Assembly (NCBI GenBank): GCA_024138025.1
Contig: JAMXBD010000065.1
Span: forward strand, 1,847,501 to 1,911,500
Direction: 5' to 3'
From: Combretum micranthum
Lineage: Eukaryota > Streptophyta > Magnoliopsida > Myrtales > Combretaceae
DNA length: 64,000 nt
This document shows, piece by piece, positions 24,801-36,800 of the stretch (its first letter is position 1; each line of letters begins with the position of its first letter). The notes beneath the pieces are model-generated. The model did not search any database. It had not been told where the DNA came from and saw nothing but the letters and a program-made list of their open reading frames with translations. The position numbers and the translations under genes are program-made.

Positions 24801-27800
24801 TTATTTCTACAGACTATGCTAGTAATGTATATAAATAGGTCATTTTATGTACAATTTTAAAAGATACTAAAAGAGATGTTTTCTACATTGTTTCTCCACA
24901 TGGTATCAAAGCCTTCATTGCCATTTTCTTGTTGTGCTGCTTAATTTTTTTTTTTCCTTTTAGCCTTCATTGCTTTATCCTTATGTCTACTATAAATAAT
25001 CAAAACTAAAATCAAATGACCGGTCAACCTGTCAACACTCATATAAAACCCATTTTTTATAGGAATTCCTTTGGTGGAACCAATAGCAAACTCCAGATTA
25101 TGGCTCCCTCAGTTCATTTAGATGGAACCAATTATTTGTCCTGGTCACAAGTTTGTAACTCCAGATTACGGAGCCAAGTAAAAGTGATCCCGATTTTTCA
25201 ACTCGGGATATTGAAGACTCCATGATGATGTCATGGTTATGGACATCCATGGTACCATCAATTGCAAAGAATTGCATGTTTCTTCCATCTGCACATGCTA
25301 TATGGGAAACTTTAAAGGAGAGTGATTCTAAGAAGAAGGATAAGGTTGTCATATATGAATTAAGAACCAAATTAGCTACATGTAAGTAGGGTAAAAATAC
25401 CGTTACTAAATATTACAACATGTTGAAGGAACGATGGTTGGAAGCAGTCCACTATTAGGACTTATGAATGGAGTATCCTCAAGATGCAAGAACTATTATG
25501 CCTTTACATAAAAAAAAAAAAAAAAACTATTATGTCTTTTATTGAAGAAAATAGAATAATTGATTTTCTTTCAGGTCTTAATGCTAAGCTTGATCCAATT
25601 AGAGTCTAGATTCTGAGTGAGGAAGAGCTCCCATCGGTGTCTGAAGTTTTCATTTTAGTATGAAAAGAAATAAGTTGACGCTCGGTAATGTTGAAATTGA
25701 ACAATGAGTCATTTGGATCAGCTATGAAACTTGCAAAATCAAGGCAAGGGAATTTATCTCCATGCAAACAATGGCCCAACAAGGATGAACTTTAGCTTTC
25801 TTCTTTATGTAAGAAAGCTCAGTATACCAAAGAAAATTGCTTCAATCTTCATGGCAAGGATAATGCTTTTAGTCAAACCGATGTTTTTAAAAATCATAAG
25901 GGAGGTTGTGCCAGTGTCTCTACAAGAGAGACAGAGACAAAAAATTAAGGAAGTTACTACTGCTATTGACACTGTCGAACCTGATCTTCTGTTCAACGAG
26001 GGCAATCTTCACCGATTAAAAGGTCCACTTGATTCCTTCTCCAAATTTTAGGCATTGTTCTTTAGTCCAAAATGGTAAGTGTTTTATTTCCTTGACCTTT
26101 AATGTAAATTGAAAAGTTGATTCTAATACTTGGGTTGTAAACTCTGGTGCAACAGATCACATAACTAATTCTTCTACTTTGTTTCATTCTTATATCCAGA
26201 ACATAGACAATTAAGTAATCACAGTGGCAAATGGTCCCATAATTCCAGTTAAAAGGAAAAGGCAATATAAACATTGATTCCAATTTCCAACTCAAAAATG
26301 TTCTTTATATTCCTGAACTTACCAATAATCTCCTCTAAATTTACCAATTAACTAATGGTCTTAATTGTTACATCACCTTCTTTAAAAGTCATTGTGTTTG
26401 TCAAGACCAGATTTTGGGGAAGACAATTAGAGTTGCTAAGGTCCGAGATTAACTATTTGTCCTTGATAATGTGAATAAACTGGTTGAAATCTTGGTCATC
26501 CATCTTTTTAGTAAACTGATTGGAATCTTGGTCATCCATCTTTTTACTATCTAAAAGTAATGTTTCCATCCTTGTTTCAAGGAATATCTATTTCTGAATT
26601 TCAATGTAATGGTTACATTCTTGTAAAACATCAAAGCCATCAATAAAATCTTCGTTGCCTTTTGACCTTGATCATTCTGTTGTGTGAGGACCCTCTAACA
26701 TTCCCAATATAAGTGGTGCGAGATGGTTTATTGTGTTTATAGACGGCTACACACAAGTTAGTTGGTTATTTCTCCTTAAAGATAAGGTTAAGGTTCCTTT
26801 TGTTTTACGAAATTTTTACAAGCAAGTACATACCCAATTTGGAACCTAAATCAAGAGTATATGAATCATGCTTTAAGTCTCTTCTTTCAAAACAATGGTA
26901 TTGTTCATGAATATTTTTGCATTGACATAACAAAAGTGGCAGAGCGGAAAAATCATCAGCTTCTCAATGCCATTTGTGCGTTATTTTTCCACTAAAATGT
27001 TCCATAACATTTTTGGGTGGTGGTGGCGGCGGCTCTTATTGCCACTTATCTTATAAATAGAACTCCGTCTCGTGTACTCCATCTTAGGAGTCTTATGGAA
27101 GTATTGACTGTTTCTTTTCTTCTATTATGAAAACTAATTTCTTTTCTTCCACAAAAATCATCACACCAAATATAAACCAAGATCATTGAAGTGTATTTTT
27201 CAGGTTACTCTACCACTCAAAAGGGGTATTAATGCTATCATCCTTCGAGTAGGAGATTTTTTGTCTCCATAGATGTGGTTTTTCAAGAAAATGAAGCTTC
27301 CTATTCTGCATCAAAATCTTAGCTTCAGGGGAAGAAAGTGAGACCTATGCAGAACAAGAGTTATTTTGGCTCAATTTTTCAAACACTACATCAGAACAAT
27401 TCTTGAGTACCCAATCGCAACCTGAGAGTATCTAAACACAACTTGAGAGTACCCCAATACAACCAGAAAAACTACAACTACTACCATCAATACTGGATCC
27501 TGAGTAGCAAGAACCAAATTATCTTGATGATTCCAATACTGTGACTTCTCTTCTAGGAAAAGGTCTTGAGCACTTTAAACATGTCACAAGGAAATTCGAG
27601 GACACCTCGGACTAAAGGCAATTTCATGAGTCTACTTAGGAAAAAGGTAATCCATCTTCTTCTCAAAACTTTAGTGATGATGATACAAACTTGTCTCTTG
27701 CTTCACGAAAAGGTAAACGAAAGTGTATTCAATATCCTATTGATCGTTTCATTTTATCTACCCAATTGCCTCGATAGTATAAAGAGTTTCTTACAACCCT

Positions 27801-30800
27801 AGACTCTATTAGAATTCCATAGGCTTTTCATAAAGCATTGCTGGACAAGAGTTTCTTACAACCCTTGACTCTATTAGAATTCCATAGGCTTTTCATAAAG
27901 CATTGCTGGACAAGGGTTGGACACTTGCTATGAAGGAGGAAATGGGGGCTCTTGAAAGAAATGGAACATGGGATATCACAAACCACTCTCTAAACAAGAA
28001 AGTTGTAGGTTGCAAGTGGGTTTACACTTTGAAATACAATGCAAATAGATCTTTGGAGAGATATAAAGTTAGACTCGTGGCAAAAGGTTACACACAAATG
28101 TATGGAGTGGATTGTGACGAGACTTTTTTTCCCAGTTGCCAAAATGAATATTGTAAGGATTTACTTTCTCTTGGTGCTAATTTTAATTGGGAATTGCAGC
28201 AATTAGATGTGAAGAATGCTTTCCTACATCAGGATCTAGAAGAGGAAGTTTATATGGAAATTCCACCTGGTTTTGAAGGAAGACATGGAAAAAATAAAGT
28301 ATGTCAATTGAGAAAGGCACTTTATGGCTTTAAAGAATCACTTAATGTATAGTTTGGTAGATTCATAAAGGCAATGCTAAAAAGGGGATATAAACAGAGC
28401 CAAGGAGACTGTACTTTGTTTGTGACATATTCAAGAGAAGGTAAGCTAACAGCATTATTAGTCTATGTGGATGATATAATTATCACTAAAGATGACTATA
28501 ATGAGAGGAAGATCCTTAAGGAGTACTTGAGTGAGAAATTTGAGATTAAGGATTTGGGAAAACTCAAATATTTTTTAGGAATAAAGGTGGCTTATTCAAA
28601 CTAGGGGATTTTCATAATTGAGAGAAAGCACATATTAAACCTTTTGAAAGAAACTAGAAGACTTAGGTGTTGACCATTGGATACTCCAGTTGAGCAGAAT
28701 CATAAGCTAAAGGGAAAAGATGATGGAGAACCGCTGGAGAAAGGTTGATATCAAAGAATACAGAGATTGATTTATTTGCCTGATACTTGACTAGACATAG
28801 CTTATGCAATAGGGATGGTGAGTCATTTTATGCATGACCTACGATAGAAACACATGAGAGTAGTTGTTTGAATTCTAAGCTACTTGAAAGCTATTTTGGT
28901 CCAAGGAACTCTCTTTAGAAAGAAGAATTAAGTTACGTTAGAAACTTATATGGATGCTGATTATGCAAGACTTTTAGTGGATAGAAGATCTACTATAGGT
29001 TATTGTATATTTCTTGGAGAAAACTTAATTGCTTGGAGAAGTAAGAAGTAAGCAATTGTAGTGATATCTATTGCAGAGGTTGAATTTAGTGCAATGACTC
29101 ATGGCATTTGTGAACTTTTATGGTTGAGAATAGTGCTGAAGATCTTGGAATAAAAGGAGGAGAAACAATATAGCTATATTGTGATAACAAGTCGGTAGTT
29201 AGTATTGCTCATAATCCAGTCCAACATGAGTGAACTAAACGTATAGGGTTGGATAGACATTTTATAAAGGAGAAATTTGACAAACAATTAATATCCGCAT
29301 CATATGTATCTTCCAATAACCAATTGGCAAATATTTATACTGAAGGATTATTGCCTGAAAGGTATCATGAGTTGATTGGCAAGTTAGGAATGCAGAACAC
29401 CCACTCCCCAGCTCAAGGGAGAGTGTAGGAATATTTTAGAATTTATTTTTGTGTAAGCAGTAAATTATTTTAGTATTTATTGTGATAGGTTGGTAGAGTT
29501 AGTGGTGGTAGGTAAGGCAAATGTGTTAATGTTATTTCTACCCATCATGCTAGTGATGTATATAATTATGTACAAATTCAAAAGATACTAAAAGAAATAT
29601 TTTCTACGTAGTTTCTCCGCACAAGATACAAGTTAAGACTAGGACAATACCACAAATATCTTTTTGAAGCCAAGATTAACCCCAGAAGAGACATTTAAAA
29701 GATTTAGAGCTACCAAATATTTGTGCTTCAGGAGTATATAAAAGGCTTGTTTGTAAGAATAATATTGTGAAAAATTTCCTTAGGTAGACAATTGATCAAA
29801 AGGCATGTTGTGCAAATTGCATCAACCTTAAGTTCTTTATGAACTAGAATTTGAAACAATAGCGCTAGGGCTGTTTCTAAGAGATGTCCTTTATTATTAT
29901 TTTTTTTACCTGCTACTCCAATTTGAGAAATTGTATCAAAATGTGAGAATCGATATTGAAGCAAAATGATATTTGAAAAAGCTTCTATAGCTTTTTGATA
30001 AAAACCGAGTACATACATACATATACAAGGGATAATAGGGTCTACTTTATGATACATAAAATTACTATATATAGAATATTATTTCTAGGAAATTAGCCAT
30101 AATTCTAGGATACTAATTCGTAAGATACAGACCATAAAATCATAAAACTAATTGCTCCTTCTAATTGAGTAGTCTGATTTCCTACACTCCCCGTCCAACT
30201 AGGCGGTATATGTTCATTAAACCAAGCATAGAACTTAGTTAAATGAAGTTAGGTCAAAATAGGGCCTTTGTTAGAATGTTTGCTCCTTGCTGATGAGAGG
30301 ATACATAGTTGAGAGAAATCTCATTGCCTTCTATTTTCTCACTGATAAAGTGCCTATCGATTTCGACATGCTTTGTCGTGTTGAGATGAATTGGATTTTT
30401 GGCTATTGTAATTGCTGATTGTTTGTTGCACGTAATTTTAATAGAATCACAAGTGCTAATCTTTAGTTTTCCTAGTAGGCGATTTAACCAAATTCCTACA
30501 CATGTGCCCTGAGCTAATTCTTGAAACTTGCCTTAGCATCGCTGCGAGCTACAACGTGCTGCTTTTTACTTTGGCATGTTACTAGGTTTCCCCAACCAAA
30601 CGAACGGTATCCGAATGCAGACTTTTAATCAATAGAAGACCCGGCCTAATCTGCATCTGTGTAGATTACAAGGGATCGATTATGCGTTTTCTTAAATATT
30701 AGTCCCTTTCTAGGATCCTTTTTAAGATACTTGAGAATTCAACTCACTACATCCATGTGATCCACAGACGGGTTGCTTAAGAATTGGCTAACAATACTGA

Positions 30801-33800
30801 CTGCAAAGCTTATATCTAGGTGTGTGTGTGTCAAATATATCAACTTTCCCACTGAGCGTTGATACCGCCCCTTATCCACTATTAACGCTTCAGTCTAAGG
30901 CCTTGATTTGGTATTAAGATCCATAGGTGTCTCAACCAACTTGCACCCACTCATACCAGTCTTGCTAAGGAGATCCAAAACATGCTTACGTTGTGAGATT
31001 GAAATTCCTTTACTAGTTCTGGCCACTTTCATTTCCAGAAAATATCTTAAATGTCCTAAGTCTTTGATTCAAATTCCTTGGACAATAAGATCTTAAGTTT
31101 TCTTATCTCTCCTTCGTGATTCCTAGTAAGAATTATATCATCAACATAGATAATCAATACTGTAATTCTCCCATCCATGAAATGTTTGATGAATAATGTG
31201 CGATTTGCTTGAGATTGTAAGTAACCGTATTATTTGAGCACCTTTGTGAACCTATAAAACCACGCTCGATGTGATCATTTGAGTCCGTATAATGCTTTTT
31301 GTAGCTTGCACACTTTTCCTCTGGTTTGCTTAGTTTCAAAACCAGCTGGTATATTCATATAGACTTCCTTGACAAAATTTCCATTTAGGAAAGAATTCTT
31401 CACATCGAGCTAAAACAAAGGCCAATCTTGATTGACAACAATAGATAATAAGACATGGATTGTATTGAGCTTAGCCATAGGAGCAAAAGTCTCCTGATAA
31501 TCAATTTCATATGACTGAGTGATCCCTCTAGCTACTAACCGAGCCTTATATCTATCAATGCTCCCATCAGCCTTTTTGCTTAACTGAGAATATACATTTA
31601 CATCCTACGATCTTCTTGCCAGGTGGTAATGATGGTAGGACCCATTTGCCATTTTTCTCAAGCGCATTGTTCTCTTCTAGAGTTGCTGCTCGCCACTCAT
31701 GAACCTTCAAGGCTTCATAAACTGAACTAGGAATCATGATTTTATCCAAAGAAATCACAAATGCTCCAAATTTCTGTGATAGGTTTGAGTAGAAGATGTA
31801 ATTACGAAGTAGGTGTTGAGTACATGATCGAACGCCTTTGTTTTGAGCAATAGGTAGATCTAAGTCTGGATCATAATCTATCACCTTTCATTGCCTGATT
31901 GTGAACTAAACTCTGCCTATCTAGTGTTCTTTCAGGATCAATTGATCTTAGGGGAGTCTCTTGGTTTTGTTGACTGCGTTCGAGCTAAAGAGGTATTTTT
32001 CTTCTTGTGTAAACATTTATTTCTTCATCAGGGAGAAGGAGATGTTTAGGGTATACTATAGATGACGAACTTGTTGGACTTGTTTTGGATGATGAATTTG
32101 GTGATTCTTGTGGGATCATTTGTGTTTGTGAGAAAGGAATTGGGTTCAGTAGACTGGAGAGAGAAGAGCTACATGAACTTGACGAAGAGCTAGATGAACT
32201 TGGTTCAATGAGAGCTGACCAATCCCTGGCGTGGTAGAATTTACATGTGGTAGGAGAGAAGCATTTATATCATTTTTGATTTTGTGAGTATCCGATGAAA
32301 ATACATTTAAGGGCACAAGCATCAAGTTTGCCATGGTTTTGAGGGTGGACATGAATAAATGCAGTGCAGCCAAAAAGTTTGAAAGAAACTTGGGACATTA
32401 GCCATGGAGAGTTTGTAGTGGTGATTTGAATTTGGGGACTCGTGAAGGCATTCAATTAATGAGATACATGGCTGTCAAGACAGCTTCACCTTAAAATTTC
32501 TTAGGGACATTGGTTTGAAAAATTAAAGATCAAGTGGCTTCGAGAATATGGCAGTTTTTTTTGTTCGGCCACACCATTTTGTTGAGTGGTGTCAATGCAT
32601 GAACTTTGTTGAACAATACCATGGGACTTGAGGGTGGACATGAATAAATGCAGTGCAGCCAAAAAGTTTGAAAGAAACTTGGGACATTAGCCATGAGGTT
32701 AGATAAAGACCATGGAGAGTTTGTAGTGGTGATTTGAATTTGGGGACTCGTGAGGGCATTCAATTAATGAGATACATGGCTGTCAGGACAGCTTCACCCT
32801 AAAATTTCTTAGGGACATTGGTTTAAAAAATTAAAGATCAAGTGGCTTCGAGAATATGGCAGTTTTTTTTGTTCGGGCACACCATTTTGTTGAGGGGTGT
32901 CAACGCATGAACTTTATTGAACAATACCATGGGACTTGAGGCATAAACTGAGATTAGAATTAATTAAATCTCTAGAATTGCCAGTCTTGAGGATTTGAAT
33001 GTTTGTTTTAAATTGGTTTTCAACTATAGCCTGGAAGTGCCGAAAAATATGATTGGTCTCAAATTTTTCTTTCTTAAGAAATGTCTTACATAAGCAGGTA
33101 TGATCATAAACTAACATAATGGAGAATACGGCAGCTTTTTCGTTTGACCACACCATTTTTTTGAAGGGTGTTAACACATGAACTTTGTTGAACAATACAA
33201 TGGGACTTGAGGCATACACCGAGAATAGAATTAAAGAAATCTCTAGCATTGTTGGTCTTGAGGATTTGAATGTTGGTTTTAAACTGGTTTTTAATCATAG
33301 CATGGAAGCGCTTGAAAATATGATTGGTCTCATATTTTTCTTTCAGAAGAAATGTCCAATATAATCGGGTATCATCTTCAACTAACAGCAAAAACCACTA
33401 AGTACTAGTAATGTTAGGGAATCCAAGTTGGCCCCTAAATATCACCATGAATGAGAGAAAAAGGATGACTTGGTTTGTAGGGTTATGGATAATAAGAGCA
33501 TCAAGTATGCTTCAGAAATTGACAGACTTCATAATGAAATGAATTTGGATTTTTATTAATAAATAAAGATGGATACGATTGTTTCATGTACAAAAAATTA
33601 GGATGACCTAATTGAAAGTGCCACATCATGATTGCACTATCCTTATTTGATTGACTAACTGATTTTAGACTATGAATTGACCAACATTGAGGACTGACTT
33701 TATTATTAGAGATGGAGTTGGACGGATTGTGGATGGACGAGGTGTTCACATCAAGAATATAATGGCCCATATGAAGCTCAGCATTGCTAATCATCCTCCC

Positions 33801-36800
33801 TGAGCTCAAGTCCTAAAATACACAATATTTGGCAAGAATTTAGTTTCACATTGTAGATCATTATTCAGTTTGCTAATTGAGATCAGGTTACAATCAAGAT
33901 TAGGTATAAATAACCTAGAGTAAAGAGTAAGAGTGCTTAAGAGATGGATTGTTCCCATCCCTGCTACTTTGGTGCATGTACCATGGGCTATATGTACTGT
34001 TTGAGGACCATTACAAGGTGAATAAGTTGTGAAAAGAGATCTATCACTTGTCATTTGATTTGATGCACTAGAGTCCATTATTTATGAAGATAGGGGTGTT
34101 TGAGCCACATGGAGTGCAAGGTTACCCGAACCATGTTTGAACCATCCTTAACATTGGTAGATGTTGGATTAGCTGTGAAGTTGGCATTATGAATAAGATG
34201 TTGGAGCAATTCTAATTGATCCTTAGTGAAGGTGCTTGTCAATGATGGCTGTGTTTCCTTTAGACTCACGATCTTGGCTTGGCTTCCAATCAAGAGGCTT
34301 TTTGTGCAATTTCCAGCATGTATCCTTGAAGTGGCCTGGCTTCTTGCAATGATCACATTAGGTGTCACAGGACGAGAGTTTCAACCCTCAAAAAGTTTCT
34401 GTGCAGCGCTCGACCATCTTTCATATTATTGTTTGTTGTTAATTTGGATGGCGAGCTAACTTTATTTTCCTGATTTCCCTGGTCTGTTTTAAGTCCCATA
34501 TTCTCATAAGAAGCGCCCTCTTGGCTTTGCCATGATCTCCCATATGTTTAGGAGGTTCAACTATTTCAACTGGTTTCGGCTTGTCTTGGCCTTATTAGGA
34601 GAGTGGCATCAACTCCCAATCAGTTTGTTCACGGGAGAGGAGGTTAGTCTCGCCTTTAGAGATAACCCACATTATGAACAAACTCTGCTAATGCCACTCA
34701 TAACATGATATGCTCAAGTAGAACACCCCACAAGATCCTCAACTCTTGGACCTTGATCTTTTCCCCTACTTAAATTCATGACGTCTACGTCATAAAGCAA
34801 ATCTGCTGCCACTATCCACTCTCGAGCTCTCAACTCTTTCTCTACACTCGTTGTCAATACACACATGATCATCTCACCAGGACTTTGGGCTTGCCCGGGC
34901 TTCCTCTTGCCCTCACCTATTCCTTTATCCTTTGAGATTGCTTTTTGTTGAGTTGCCCAACAATAGGGTTTGAGCATAAATTCTTGCTTCAATACCAACT
35001 TGCGACACTATTTTCCTCTTGGTAACAATGTCCTTCTCTGGTGGCCACTCTACTTGTGCTTCATCCACGCGAGCTAAATTGACAATAAGATTAGAGTAAA
35101 ATCTTCTCTCCACGGCTCGCGATACAGTTACATTCTGGTAATAATGTCCTCTCTCTGGTAGCTGCTTTACTTAAGTTTCACCTACATGAATCGCATCGAC
35201 AACAAGAACCATCTACTCACTAAGTACTCAGGATAGCATTTAAGCTGTCTGATAAAGTTGGGAACTTCCGCTCTAATACCAATTGTCACGGAACAGGAGT
35301 TTCATCCCTCAAAGACTTTCCATGCGGCGCTTGACCATCCCTCATATCATCATTTGTTGTTAATCTGGATGGTGAGCTAGTCTTATCTTTCCTGATTTTC
35401 TGAGTCTATTCTAAGCCTCACATTCTCATAAGGAACGCCCTCTTGGCTTTGTCACGATCCTTTATATGCTTGGGAGGTTCATCTATTCCGATTTGTTTCG
35501 GCCTTCTTGGTCTCATCAAGAGAGTAGCATCAACTCCCAACCTGTTTGTTCACGGGAGGCTAGACCCACCTTCAGAGATAACCTATACCACAATCAAACT
35601 CTCTGCTAATGCCACTTATAACATATATGCTTAAGTAGAACACCCCCACAAGATCCTCAATCTTGGAGCGTGACACCCGGGGCATCCTCTTCGTGATCGA
35701 TTGTCATTGATATTTTGAGATATTCCCCAAGAAGCGAGTGCAATAACATCAGATGAATATGAATGATTCTTGACTGCAACAAGTGTTGAAACATCTATAA
35801 CCAAGGGAAAATTAGAGTGTTCTAACGTGACTCGCTTGCAGCTATCCTCTCTGCGAACTTAAGAAAAAGCTTCCTGCAGACTCGATAGTGGTTTGGTCCC
35901 AAGAATTCTGCCTCGGATTTCATAGAGAGACTTATCAAGACCCATCAAGAACTTGAAGATGCGCTTGGTTTCAATAATATTTCCGAAATAGGCGTGATCA
36001 TTTGAATACTTCCATTTGTGTGATTCAAAAAGATCTTGCTACCAATATGGGGTAAGAGTAATAAAGTAGGAGGTGATAGAGTTTTCTCCTTGTCTCAGGT
36101 CTTGAAGGACACTCTCCACATGGAAAAGTTTGACCATGTTTTCGTTGTTGGAGAAGGTATCACGTGTAGCGTCCTAGATCTCTTTGGTTGTGGTATAGAG
36201 TAAAAAATTTTCTCCTATCTCAGTTGTCATAGAACTGATCAATCAAGACATTACAAGATTATTTTATGCTCTCCAGGATTTGAATTTAGGATCACTTGAA
36301 TTAGGTTGAGTGATCTCTCCTGTGAGATAATCATCTCTATTTTGTCCATTTATGAACACCATCATTGATTGGGACCATTTGAGATATTTATGGCCATTGA
36401 GTTTATGATAGGTGATGGGGACAAGGCTGTTTTCACTAGTGGTTAGAGTTATTCTAGGATACAGGTTTGATGTTTATGAGTTCCTTGATGTCCCATCGGA
36501 TTCGGCCATGGAATTGATTAAATGATGATCGAGAAAAAAAAAAATTAGGGATTTAGAGCCTCCCTTCTAATACCATGAAGCAAAATGATATTTGAAAAAG
36601 TTTCTCTGTCTTGTTGATAAAAACTGAGTATATATATATATATATACACGAGGGATAGAACTGGTCAACTCCTAGAAAATAGGATCTACTTTATGGTACA
36701 AGAAATTACTAAATATATGTATAGAATATTATTTCTAAGAAATTAACCATGATTTTAGGATACTAATTCCTAAAATACAGACCATAAAATCAAGAAATTA

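Larger units (their letters stand above)
24693..29621 (+). mobile_element. Copia B, full-length but decayed
   Basis: 4.93 kb in TPC1 sense orientation. LTRs at 24693-24900 and 29424-29621 (TGTA...CA). Target duplication CAAGA at 24688-24692 and 29622-29626. Primer site TGGTATCAAAGCC at 24901-24913, and purine tract CAAGGGAGAG before the 3' LTR. It contains gag, protease, integrase, RT and RNase H in Copia order, broken by many stops. A 66-bp tandem duplication lies at 27782-27912. LTR divergence is clearly higher than in the Gypsy at 157, so it is older. Confidence 0.93.
34363..35675 (-). mobile_element. TRIM-like element nested in Copia C
   Basis: Two direct repeats of about 390 bp (34363-34758 and 35284-35675) begin TGTCAC and end near TGACA. 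The minus-strand primer site TTGGTATTAGAGCGGAAG is at 35265-35283 inside the right-hand LTR, and a purine tract (AGTAGGGGAAAAG) lies inside the left one. The 525-bp internal part has no retroviral protein homology. It splits the Copia C gag just before the zinc knuckle. A clean target duplication was not found. Confidence 0.78.

Noticed and set aside
26062..26295. Minus-strand frame in Copia B
   Set aside because: It is antisense to degenerate protease coding.
34714..35113. Minus-strand frames of 94 and 62 codons inside the TRIM
   Set aside because: No homology is recognised, and they run across the LTR border. A non-coding element is the better explanation.
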